A DNA stretch of 64,000 nt from Gorsachius magnificus (lineage: Eukaryota; Chordata; Aves; Pelecaniformes; Ardeidae), in contig CM067084.1 of assembly GCA_034008185.1 (NCBI GenBank), forward strand, positions 68,482,612-68,546,611, read 5' to 3'. The stretch's first letter is position 1, and each line of letters opens with the position of its first letter. Below the pieces are notes generated by a model, which was given only the letters and a program-made list of their open reading frames with translations, was not told the DNA's origin and ran no database searches. The position numbers and the translations under genes were made by a program. Of this stretch, positions 49,763 through 60,866 are shown piece after piece.

Positions 49763-52700
49763 AGAAGGAAAAACCCAATTCAGTGACCACTGTGCAAATT
49801 CATTTATACACCATTTATGACTCCTCTGTCCCAAGCCCAGGTTTGGCTGTGCAAGGTGATGATTATCTGCCCCCAGCAGGCAAGGATTTCATCACGTCCC
49901 AGTATGAATGACGAAACTATTCCCAACAAATTTTGCCCTCCCAGTGACAGTAAACTCAATCTAGGCTTGCAAACTCCAGATAACCCTGAGCTGAGTCATG
50001 CCGGCCGGCTCGGCAATGGGTCGGACCCCACAGTGGCCACAGCTGTGGTTCAGTAAGGGATGTGAAAGGGGAGTCACTGGGGGAGTGGTTTTAGACCAGG
50101 CTTAGTCATGAGTCAGGTCCTGTGCAACACTTTGACAGGCTCCAGGCCTGTAAGGATCTCTCACTTTTTCCTACCTACTTCCCAAGGTCCGGTGCCGTTA
50201 GCAGGCTTGTAGCTTCTTTGTGTAACAGATTGCTGTCCACCACCCAGTTCAACTCATTGGTCACCAAGTGCTGCGAGCTTGTGCAAACCCCAAAGATCAG
50301 GGAAAAAACCAAGCATACAAGGAAAAATGGCACTGGATGCAGGCGGAAAGCATTAAATTATTTCCTTTAAATTTAGTATCACAGCAACAGGATGCCATTG
50401 ATCAGGAATAAATTTAATACCTATGGATTTTTATTTGTACTAAGCTGGCACCTGGGAGCTCCAACGGGGACCAGATGCCCACTGCACAAGATGTTTCACA
50501 ACACAGAAGAAAAGAAATGGTCCTTTCCCATGTGAACTCATTTTTGCATTGCCTTTATCAGAACAACTGTAAGTTTAGATTTCTCATTATTATATGCAGA
50601 TAACAGATACTGTAAGGAGAACATTTTCAAAGACATGGTTGAGCATGAGGCATCTGACTCCCCTGACCCTCAGAGGGGTTCTTAACACTTACTTGAAAAG
50701 GACCACTCGGGCACCTAAGTGGTATGATCACATTTTCCAAAAGTTCCTTTCAATGCTGGAAAATACTCTCAGAAATGGACCTACAGTTCACAGTCACTGG
50801 TTTTGACACACTGAACTTTTTAATTCAGCCTAGTGTTTAAACAGACCCATCATTTTTATTCTGTAGTCTATAAAGCCAATTAAAGTCATTCAATGGGAAT
50901 TAGAGAGTATTTTAAAGGCGGGTTTAAGGTTCCTCTTCGCGCCGCGTAGCCTAGTGTTACAGTAGGACACCATCTGCTGTCCAAGCTGAGTCCGACCGCC
51001 GCTGGCTCAACAGTGGGAGCGCAATATCCTGGCTGTAAAACCAACGTGACTTGTACTATCTCGGTAGTGCTTTTGCAAACCAAATTCCCTGTTGGATTTG
51101 TGAGTCTGTGTTGTATTTTCTTCAGGACAGCTGATTGAATTTGGTCTTTTTTGCCCTTATGCGATGGGAACACATAAAATGAGGATTTCTTCTGAAGCTG
51201 ATGTTTTCCTTTTTTGGTAAAAATGCTGTGCAGGTGCTCAGAGTGTTGAGAAATAAATGCTGTAAATGGAAATAAATTGTAATACTTCAGATTTTGCATT
51301 TGCAAATAAATTGGGCGGACGTTACTGGTTAGTCTACTATAAGGCTAGCGCAGCACAGCTGGCCAGGTGCAAGCTATCGAAGGTGCTCTTCCCATCCCTG
51401 CCCAGCTCTCAAGGAAGCATTCGAGCTCTTGCTTGTGTAGCTGCCAGTTGCTGTTAATTAAACTCGAGACTTCCCCACTGTGGCCACCTTACAACTGGGA
51501 ACTGAGCTGAGGCCATCCACTTACTTTGCAGAGGTTACTGAATTGATTGCCAGGTGGGAATGACTTTGGGTTACTGTCAATGTGGAGCACTTCTGAGGTG
51601 ACCACACGGTGGGAAACCCTGCATTCCTTTACACATCTACCGCTTGTACTAAATTAGTCTCAGGCTTTGAAGGTGGATTGTCAGGCCCAATTACACTTGC
51701 TGACAACCTATAAAAAAGGTTTCGTTGCTCACATATTCGGTATGCCTGCATTTCTTCTCTCCGTTTCCTTCCAGAAAGAGGGAAATTTTCTTGAAAATTA
51801 TTTCTGTTTTCCTGTTTTCCTTTGCTTCAGAATTGCTTTTCGGCTCATGTTGTTCAAAATGCCAACATCACTGCAGAAGAAAAGTGTTGGATGATCATAT
51901 TATATCATAAATGCAATGTAGTAGAGATACCAGTGCAACCGGTAAGCTGCAGCTTGAGCCAGGACAGTAAAGCTACGGCCAGGAGTTGAAACAAGATATG
52001 CAGGAAAAGATTGTTGGTATCACTATCTGGAGACTTAAGGGCCTCAACAGTGTCTGTAGGAGATTGTATTCCTTGAATTCTTCTTTTAGGGCTACATAAT
52101 TAGAGCTTTGGGTTAGCTGAAGTGACAAAGTTAGGAATAAAATTGCCTTTAATTCCTCAATTAAGCCAATGGGCAATTAGTGAGCTATTTTCATGCTACT
52201 CTCTGGAGGGTCCATATTTCTCTACTGGCTGTGTAGGAAACCTCAGTCTGATGATTGAGTTAGCGGGGATGAATCTAGGTCTCAGCGCCCGGTGCACATA
52301 GCCGCATCTGAGCTCCTAAGAAGCTACAACAAATTAATATTTTGCCTGCTTTTGAGAATCATCTAGACATTTTCTATTGATGAAACACTCTTATGGGACA
52401 AAATGCTTGGCCAGTGTTCTGATTACCTCTTCCATCTTCATGCCTGGCTCTAGGAAGAGTGGCACGTAGAAAACTGGACATGGAGCAATAGTTTATCAGA
52501 CCTAAGCGTCGCTATCCCCAGCCCCTTTAGCTGTTGGTCTGGGAAAATACATACAGGACAAATACTTTAGGCTTTCCCATGTCATTTCTCCATATATTTA
52601 GAGCATTTATAAGAAAAGTTAAGTTAAAGAGAAGGTTGAAATTGCTCAAGAAGGAAGTATACTAAAGCATGAATAAAAAATTTAGAAACAAGGGAGAATG

Positions 52701-53544
52701 GGAAATGCTGTAGATGTTTTCCTGTATTTTTCTTTACAAATGCCTAATAATAAATTTGGTGTAATCAACATCACTGAGCAATTTCCATATTATCTGGGGA
52801 TGAGCTGAGATAGATGGGTGATGATCACACTACCCAGGTATGCTTTTCAGACTGAAACAGATTCTGTTGATTCAATGCTCACTGCTGTTGAAGACAGAAT
52901 CGATAAATGTATCTGTCAGAAAACGCATGTTACTACTTGGGTTAAGAAGTTACAGATCATACACTGCTATTCCACTGACCACAAACAGGGAAATTCCATA
53001 AAGTAGGCTAAGGTCAATTCTGTAGCACAGAGTTCAAGAAAATTATTGGATTCTTCTCATTTTTACCATTTGCTTGATTTCACCATTAGAACCATTGTCC
53101 CTTGTACCCAGGCATGAGTAAATGGCTTTCTGCCTGATGGATTATCCCCATGCTATATCTGTGTTACATTTACAGGCCTGGATGCAATGGACCGATACAC
53201 AGGCTTTCTGTGTATCTCATTTGCCATCTGTCTGCTGCTCCCAGTCTCGAGTAGAGGAGGCTTCTGGAAGACGTCCTGGAGGCCTTGAACACGTCGAAGG
53301 TTCCTCAGCGAGGAAGGGGAAAAGTGCTTCTCTGTCTGCTGTGGGTAATATCAGAAATGATGAGCTTAAATTGCTCAGTTTAGGTGGGGTATTGGGAAAA
53401 AACCATCTAGCTGTAAAGACTGAAGAAAGACAGAAATAAATGACTAAGGAAACTGTACTGTCCATAATTAGAAATTCCTTAAGGACAGGGAGGGAAGCTT
53501 CGAACATGAGTAGATTTTAATTGGTTCCTGCCTTTGAAAGGGGG

Positions 53545-53606
53545 AGAGGAGGGTGAACTAAGTGACTTTTTAACTTCCTTTTCATTTTTGGTGATTCTGT
53601 GATTTT
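53545..53606 (+). mobile_element. Probable degraded CR1 LINE tail
   Basis: GGGTGAACTAAGTGACTTTT ... TTGGTGATTCTGTGATTTTT follows the CR1 3' end pattern (GGTTGGACTAGATGATCT ... ATTCTGTGATTCTGTGATT) in the sense orientation, ending in a poly-T-extended tail. Confidence 0.45.
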
Positions 53607-54890
53607 TTTTTTTCCACCCCTGTAGCTGTGGCTACCGCTGTGGTTGCTACAACATCCCCCCTGCTCTGGATATGCTGCAGCTGAAGGCGTGCTTCCAGCT
53701 GGCAGACCCGGGGCCATGCCATGCTCTCACCAAACAGCACCAACCTTGCTGGAGATGAGTGGAAGGAGATGGAGGACACGGTGCAGAGGCTGCCCCTTGC
53801 TCCTGCCTTTCCGTGAGCCTCCCCTCCCCTGGCTCTCCCTGCCCCTCCAGCCACAGAGGGAGCGTCTGGCCGAGGGCTTGTCATCACGGGAAAGCTTTGC
53901 CAGTTATCCCTGCGTCACGGCTCCAGTGTAGCTGTATCGCTACAGTGCCGCCTGGGGATACTCTTGTCCTGCGATAAGAGTTGGTTTCTCTTGGCTTACT
54001 TTAAATGCGTTTAGTTTCCAAAGTGACATCGGGGCCCACTGTCAGTCTGAACATAGCTGGGGGTTTGCATGGGTCAAACCACCCCTACGGGATTTGACTG
54101 CTGTCACGTCTTGTGGCCATTGGCATTTTGCAGCTATTTGCCTTTTCGCTCTTGGGTAAATGGCAGCTTTCAGCTCAGGACCCTGAACTCACCCCTCAGT
54201 TCCCACAGTATAAAATGACAATATCCACCCCAGAAAAAAGATCTTTCTATGGTAAAATAAATTACTACAGTAAAAGATGTCGTCAGATAAGAGTATGGGT
54301 TTGACCTCTGTCCTCAGCTCACGTGGTGTTGCTCTCCCCAGCAGCAAGCCCTTGCGTCAGCTCATCATTGCCCTCCCTCTGCGTGCCTGGTCCACCGGAG
54401 GGGGTCTCCTGGGGCTTGGCCAAAAACCCCTCAGACACCTCCATGCTCTTCTCTCTGGCTGCTGGGGTGCACAAGCAGCGATCGCATCCTCAGGGATTCG
54501 CGCAGGGCGGCTGCCGGTGAGCCCTGCCTGGCATGTTTTCATGTTGCCCTGCTCTCTGCTTCCACTTGCCTCCATCCCCATGGCTTCCCTCCTACACTCT
54601 CCAACCTGCAGCTTATTTTTGAGATGTAACTGGAACTTGTGCAGTACATTCACTTCATATTAACCCTCTATGCCGGGATGAATTTTGCCCAGGTCAGGTG
54701 ATGAATTCATGTGAATTCTGTCTTTCCAGTGCCAGAGAGCAAGTGACTTCACCACCATCGATCTGACCGATGTCCTAGTTACCTTCCTTGATGGTAAAAC
54801 CTGCAGAGAGATATGAACAACATGCACAGCAGGAGTGGTCACTGGGTTTGCTTTCAGAAGGGTGATATTTCCTTGGTCCTCAGCGTGGGC

Positions 54891-54932
54891 GCATGACCAC
54901 ACATGACCACACATGACCAACATGACCACACA
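54891..54932 (+). repeat. 10-bp tandem repeat (ACATGACCAC), about 4 copies
   Basis: CATGACCACA repeats with one 1-bp interruption in the third copy. The CATGACC unit contains an extended nuclear-receptor-like half-site (TGACC), so spaced direct repeats of TGACC are created; a functional role is speculative. Confidence 0.85.
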
Positions 54933-55459
54933 GCGCCTGAGAACACAGCTAAGGCCCCCCACCTGGATTTGTTACGATCAACAAGCATATGCAAAGCTCC
55001 CAACCAACGTGCTCGTTTTCCGCAGCATCCAGTAGAGGTTATGTGAAATATTAAAATATGTAATTTTAAATGCATGCCCTTTATTACTTTATAACTAAGA
55101 AACCAGATCTTTTCCCACTGACTTTCCATGCAACTTTTCCCTGTTCTCATATCCCATGTGGCTCTTAAGTGTGCAAAGGCACCAGTATTAAAGTTTATAA
55201 GATATTTATATAAATCAGATGGTTGGTGAGTATTAAATTTGATTTTTCTCAATAACCCGAGGGGGAATATTAAAATATTAAAATTGTTTGAATTTTTAAA
55301 ACACAAATGGGCTTTTGAATACTTTAGGCCAAAGCCTCAACTCTTGTACGCAAATATATCCTGGCTGAGGGTAGGGTCCTTGAAGTTTTAATCTCGTTAT
55401 GCACATCTAGCGAGACAAATGGCAGGCTTAGTAGAAAGCCTGTTCTCAAAAATCACAAA

Positions 55460-55660
55460 CAGACTAATATGGCAAAACAAATTTTATCGTCTGTTTTCAT
55501 CGTATGATTTCCATCTTGAGAAGGGCACATATCTTGTTCTAAATAACTGATGTCATAATGCAAAAATTACCGTCAAAATTGCCACATGGCATTACCAGCT
55601 TAGGAACCATCTTTGCTTTTGTATTTCAGTAACTTCAAGGTAATTGTGTACTCCTTGAAA
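55460..55660. promoter_or_regulatory. Candidate downstream regulatory element
   Basis: The complex AT-rich block has AACTGATGTCATAATGC, AAAATTACCGTCAAAATTGC and TTCAAGGTAATTGTG. It is called by composition and motif content only. Confidence 0.25.
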
Positions 55661-56449
55661 CCTTACCTGAATTTCCTGTTTCAAGAAACCTTCTTGTCTG
55701 CCTCTTGATATAGCACTTTCCGGGATCTCCTCCTGGTTCCATTTGCTGTCTTTGCCTGGTCGTGGTGTGAGCGCAACACTCGCAGTTGTGGGGGGGTACA
55801 GCCGTGTTCTCCCGGTTCTTTGTTTTAATACAAGGCTAGCATTTGCCTTCCAGAGGACACGTTATTGCTTCTGAGTTGTGCAAGGATAGCTGGAGGAGGG
55901 GGAGCGTGGAGGCAGAAGGAATGTTTGCTCTTTGCTTTAGGCTCCGATTAGGTCAATTCTTGTGACAGAGTTATTCCCGCAAACCCACAATTACTGCTAG
56001 GCTGAGTTTTCTGGAAAAGGGGATTTCTCTGCATGCTGTTTGACCATCCTGTGGCAGGACTGGTGGGTATAGATATACCTAAGTACATAAGGCAAACCAC
56101 AGCGGGAATCTACTTAGGCTCTATACCACTATTTTTTCCCATAGATGAGAAATCAACCCCTGGCCCAGATGTCTGTGCACGGAGCCAGAGACTGCTGTGA
56201 GAAAGGAGTACTGGGATCAGAAGAAACAGGAAACGATACATTGAGAAAGGTGACATTTTTGTTACAGTCGGATGTTTTAATCTTTGTGCCCCAGGCTTCT
56301 TCATTTCGTACTTCATATCACAAAATGAAAACCAAACATAGTTTGAATGAAAAAGAGAATTGAGTTCTTTGCCTTTTGAACTGCTACTTCTGAGTTCCTA
56401 TGATAGTTTTTAAGAACAATATTTTAGGGAATGTAGTGAATCCTAACAA

Positions 56450-56845
56450 GTAAACAAACCCACTTTAAATCCAATCATTTCAATATTATTCCTGATATTT
56501 ATGATATCTTGGCCTTTAAGTTTTCTGCTAGAACAGCTGCAGGGCTTTTGGGGCTGATGGTTAGTTCTTAATCAAATGGCTGGAAAACTCCCAAGAAGTG
56601 ATTTGTCTTCTTAGACAACAGATTTTTAGCAATAACCCCAGAGCACATGAACTAAGGCTTAAATGTCATTATGATAAAAGCCATTTAAGCTACCGATAAT
56701 CATCCTATGTGTGTTTGCACTCCTTGTCTTTACATGAGAGACAGATCTAGACTTGCTTTAATTACCCTTTCAGCATATTTCTGAATACTGTTAATGCTAT
56801 GAAAAATGTTATATATGTAAATTACAAAACGCCCCTGTAAGTGAA
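56450..56845. promoter_or_regulatory. Candidate downstream regulatory element
   Basis: This complex AT-rich DNA includes TTCTTAATCAAATGGC, TACCGATAATCATCC, GCTTTAATTACCC and a TTTAAATGTC-type core; CpG is rare but TACCGATAAT is retained. There is no similarity to repeats. Confidence 0.3.
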
Positions 56846-57336
56846 AAGGGTATGTCCTTCATCGTTATTGTTGGCCCTTGTCAAAAGAAGCATCTCGGTA
56901 AAGTTGATTGACTTTTTTTTAAATTAGAAGTGAAAGAAACCTATTAGATCATTTTGTTTGCCATTACAAACTGGGCATGCTGCCATTATATTTTACCCAG
57001 GAGGAAATGATAATTCCCTGATCCATAACAGGTACCCTTTTTCAGCCTCAGGTGCTCTTTTCTGTTCAGTACTGTTGATGGGTGCTCAGTCTGATTTGAT
57101 CACCTGGAAGGTGTTCTCAAGTTGTATTCTTACTCCTAATTATCATTATAGGTCTACCTAGATTACCTTTTAATCAAGATTCTGGTCTTCATGCTGATGA
57201 AAAAGGAAGATCTTGTACAGAAGTCATTCAGCTCCCAGAGGTCTGGATTTAATACCGGGTTTGACTACAAGTTCTCAGTGTAGCTCTGAGGCACTCATTG
57301 CATTTCCCTGTTCTCTAGCGTCATTAATAAACCCTT

Positions 57337-57376
57337 CACTGAAGAGTCAATGGGATTAGTTCAGGTGCAGAGAATC
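57337..57376 (+). repeat. Possible ancient interspersed repeat fragment
   Basis: GAAGAGTCAATGGGATTAGT then TCAGGTGCAGAGA resembles the GAAGTCAATGGGACTACTCACGTGC core that is common in sauropsid ancient repeats. It is short and weak. Confidence 0.25.
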
Positions 57377-58687
57377 TCCATGGAGGCCTTCAGAGACCTC
57401 TCTTTGTTGGCCACAAGGAGACTCCAAGTCTTTACTATATAAAAGCTGGTAAAACCTCCTGCTTCATCCCCAAGAGGAAGACGCCTACAAGTTAAACCTA
57501 TCTGAATACAAACACGCTCCTTTCCTACCATATCATACTTGAACCTGCTTTACCAAATCAAAACCAAAATAATTAATTTAACCTATTTATGTCCTAAAAA
57601 ATTCACTATATGAAGTCAGCGTCTACTTTAGACCCAGGCAGCCATGCTCTGTTCTTGTTTGCAGCACTGTAAATCTAGATTGTCTTCCCAAAGGAAGCAG
57701 AAGAGTTTGCTGACTCACAGTATTTGTAGAGACTCGTATCTAGCGCCTTCAAAGTAGCAGTGGTGGGATCTGAACTGTAGTCAGAGGATGGGAGTAACCA
57801 AGGTGGTTGTAGTTTACTTGAACATTCTGTAACGGGCAGGCGTATTTAAATGATAATACTCCACGCAAGATCAGGTATTTCATTTTACAGTGAAACACAT
57901 GCTGACTTTTTTCAGTTCAGAGTGCCTGAAATCATGTGCTGCAACCATTAGAGATGTCCTTCTGTAGCATCAAGTTGAGGATATGTGTTGCATGCCCACA
58001 GAGGGGCTTGAAGAGTGGTTAGGAGGCAAAGTCTGCTGGGATAGCCCTGGGGAGTATGAGGGATGGAGGCAAATTTTGTCCATAATACAGCCGTGCCAGG
58101 GAGCATGGTAACAATTAAGTGGCACAGACAGCCTGTGGTCTAGTGCTCAAGTTTACTCCTTGGCCCTGTTTTATTTAGCAACATAGAAGCAGCTTTTTCA
58201 AGCAATGCTTTAGTGATGTGTCCATCTGATGAAGACAATGGCTATGTCCTCCTGTTCTTCACATTTATTTGTAGGCAAACATCTAGGGTATCTCTGGCTG
58301 AGGTGTTTGTATAAGAGATAATGTATGGAGCTCTAGAGTGCTAAGAGAGGAAATTAAATGATGGAAATTACAGCGAATCAAGTAGGCTGAAGTTAATATT
58401 TTATCTCTAAAAACCTAGAAAAAAGTTGTTATGAAACAATGCTGTGTCTTGTGTTCACAAAGATTTATAATTCTCTTTCTTCAGAAGAGGCAACCCTATC
58501 AATAGCATCTTTACCTTTGTAAAGAAACCCATGCGTGGGTATCTTCTGTGACAGTCTTTGGTCTGTGCAGGACATTGGAATGGTCATGATGGTTCATTCA
58601 CCATCTCTGTGAAAAAGAGATTCTAATTTCAGCCGAAATTGTCTATCTTTGTGTGGTAAAGAACATCAGTGGATTAAAAGTCAGTTG

Positions 58688-59275
58688 TGTCATGGTTTAA
58701 CCCCAGCTGGCAACTAAATACCACAGAGCCACTTGCTCAGTTCCCCCAGTGGGATGGGGGAGAGAATTGGAAGAGCAAAAGTGAGAAAATTTGTGAGATA
58801 AAGACAGTTTAATAGGTAAAGCAAAAGCTGCTCATGCAAGCAAAGCAAAACAAGGAATTCATGCCCTACTTCCCACCGGCAGGCAGGTGCTCAGCCATCC
58901 CCAGGACAGCAGGGCTCCATCACACATAATGGTGACTTGGGAAGACAAATGCCATCACTCCGAATGTCCCCCCCTCCTCCTTCTTCCCCCAGATCAATAT
59001 GCTGAGCATGATGTCATATGGTGTGGGATATCCCTTGGGTCAGTTGGGGTCAGCTGTCCCGGCTATGCCCCCTCCCAGCTTCTTGTGTCCCCCCAGCCTC
59101 CTGGCTGGTGGGGTGGGGTGAGGAGCAGAAAAGGCCTTGGCTCTGTGTAAGCCCTGCTCAGCAATAACAAAAGCATCCCTGTGCTACCAACACTGTTTCC
59201 AGAACAAGTCCAAGACACAGCCCCGTGCCAGCTACTGTGAAGAAAACTAACTCTACGCCAGTCAAACCCAGCACA
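58688..59275 (-). mobile_element. Solo LTR of an endogenous retrovirus
   Basis: The + strand starts TGTCATGGTTTAACCCCAGC and ends AAACCCAGCACA, giving imperfect TGTC...CACA termini about 588 bp apart. It follows the order of a bird ERV LTR that I recall as abundant in neoavian genomes and not in chicken. On the minus strand CTATTAAACTGTCTTTATCTC supplies an ATTAAA-type poly(A) signal, so the element is read as minus. No internal retroviral genes lie on either side. A possible 6-bp target duplication is CAGTTG (58682-58687) versus CAGTCG (59274-59279), if the end is set at 59273. Confidence 0.75.
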
Positions 59276-59439
59276 GTCGTACACCTTGTAATGGCCTCCT
59301 CAGAAACCTTATTTCTATACCAGCAAACACTACGTCAGCTTAATTTATTGTATGTTACCAAACATCAACTTATTGTCAGCTTTCCAAGACAGACAGTGCG
59401 CTATCATTATGAGCACTGATATAGACACAAGCTATATGA

Positions 59440-59760
59440 GCATTAATAAAAAGGGGGATAATTAAAGCTGTATTTATTTGTTATCAGTTTTTACTGGTGC
59501 TATGAGAATCTGAAGAAACTCTTTCTGAATAAGAAAGGCTCTGAATAATTTTAGGCTTTTCTGCAATTTGGGTGTGTTAATTTTCATTTATGTCAACGTG
59601 GCTCTTGGATTCTCTTTATTATTATATATTCAAGCTTGTCATCATCATCAGAATAAACAAGTGACCCAATTCAGCTTGGTCTTCACCTTTCACCCATGTA
59701 AAATTTCAAAAGGAGACTCATTGTTTTTGCATGTGTCGTAACCCTATAATTATGAAGAAA
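59440..59760. promoter_or_regulatory. Candidate downstream regulatory element
   Basis: The block is AT-rich and complex: GATAATTAAAGCTG, TGAATAATTTTAGGC, GTGTTAATTTTCATTTATG and TATAATTATGAAG. It begins directly after the LTR flank. It is called by composition only. Confidence 0.25.
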
Positions 59761-60779
59761 TTCAGTAGCAAATTACTTCCATGGCTTTTCCCCTCCATTC
59801 TCAGCAGTTGAAAGCATTCCTTCAAGAGACATTAAATAGTCTCAATTTCCCCGTTCTTCTGAGAATACCAAACTAATGAAAATATACACTAAATATTTTT
59901 TCTGAGAGAGAAAAACGGGTAAAGTCAGTGGAAGTCAATCATTGTCCATTATCACTTACAATTTGACGTGCATTCCTTTTCTTGCCCAACGTCTCATTGA
60001 TATGGGACAGGTACATACTGGGAAGTTCCTGCATGTCCAAAATGTGTCTAACCATCCATTGCAATAACCTTTCCAGGTTCCTAGAGCTAGATAGACTGCT
60101 GTCACTGTCGAAGTATGGGGAAATACTGGGAAAAAAATGACGGAAGAAATCACAGAGCATGTCAACATATGTCCTGTGAAATAACTGCTGTGATAAAAAG
60201 CTAGCAGCTTGATGCCAGCCTTTACCAGACTTTATCAACCACCAAAATAAATGAACATAAAACTAAATTTATACGTCAGGAAATATTGTCGCTGGGCCTG
60301 TCTTCTGCAGCATGGCTGGTTTTGCAATGTGCCTAGCAAAGGCCCTTGTCCAGCCTCTCAAACCACAGCAGCTAAACCACATAGTGGACCCCTGTGATGT
60401 TTGTCACCTAGCTGAGCCTCATGTAGCTGCCTTGCAAATGCATATCCAGTCTGACATTTTCGAGGGCTGCTTTTATTTGCAACATGTTTTCCTACGCTTG
60501 CCAGCTCTGAAGAGGAAAAACAGCCTGACAGTATTTTAAATAATGAGATCTTTGATCTGACATACACAAACTGATCTTTTTTCTCCGACGCATTTTTGGT
60601 GAATTTGTCTGAATACCATAAATGGTGTATCTAAGAAACAGGCGTCAAGCAATTCCTTTGAGTTCCTGCTCTGTTAATAACAACCTATTTTTATTGACAG
60701 GGTAGAAGCGAGTTAGCCAAATGCTGGGAAGCTGGGATGACAGCTGATGTTCCTCTTTTCAGAAATCCATGATTTTAAG

Positions 60780-60866
60780 CCATTTTACAGTGGGAGAGCC
60801 AGAATGGCCCAGAGTCTGACATCGTCAGTGAGTTGTTTAGGCCTAGAAATACTGGGCTGGAGACTT
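60780..60866 (-). repeat. Possible MIR SINE fragment
   Basis: CCATTTTACAGTGGGAGAGC, then GTCAGTGAGTTGTTTAGGCC and TAGAAATACTGGGCTGGAG follow the order of reverse-complement MIR (CCATTTTACAGATGAGGAAAC ... AGTGGCAGAGCCGGGATTCGAACCC). Confidence 0.35.

Larger units (their letters stand above)
46147..53544. other. Downstream intergenic DNA, no gene recognised
   Basis: A GC-richer patch at 48280-49100 gives frames on both strands without recognisable similarity. AT-rich complex DNA lies at 47470-47880 and 51900-52800. The reading frame at 49361-50056 is discussed separately. Confidence 0.45.
53607..58687. other. Downstream intergenic DNA, no gene recognised
   Basis: A GC-richer patch lies at 53620-53960 and 54310-54620. 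AT-rich complex DNA follows (55.03-55.66 and 56.45-56.84 kb). A short 10-bp tandem array is at 54891. No exon of a known neighbour was recognised. Confidence 0.45.
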
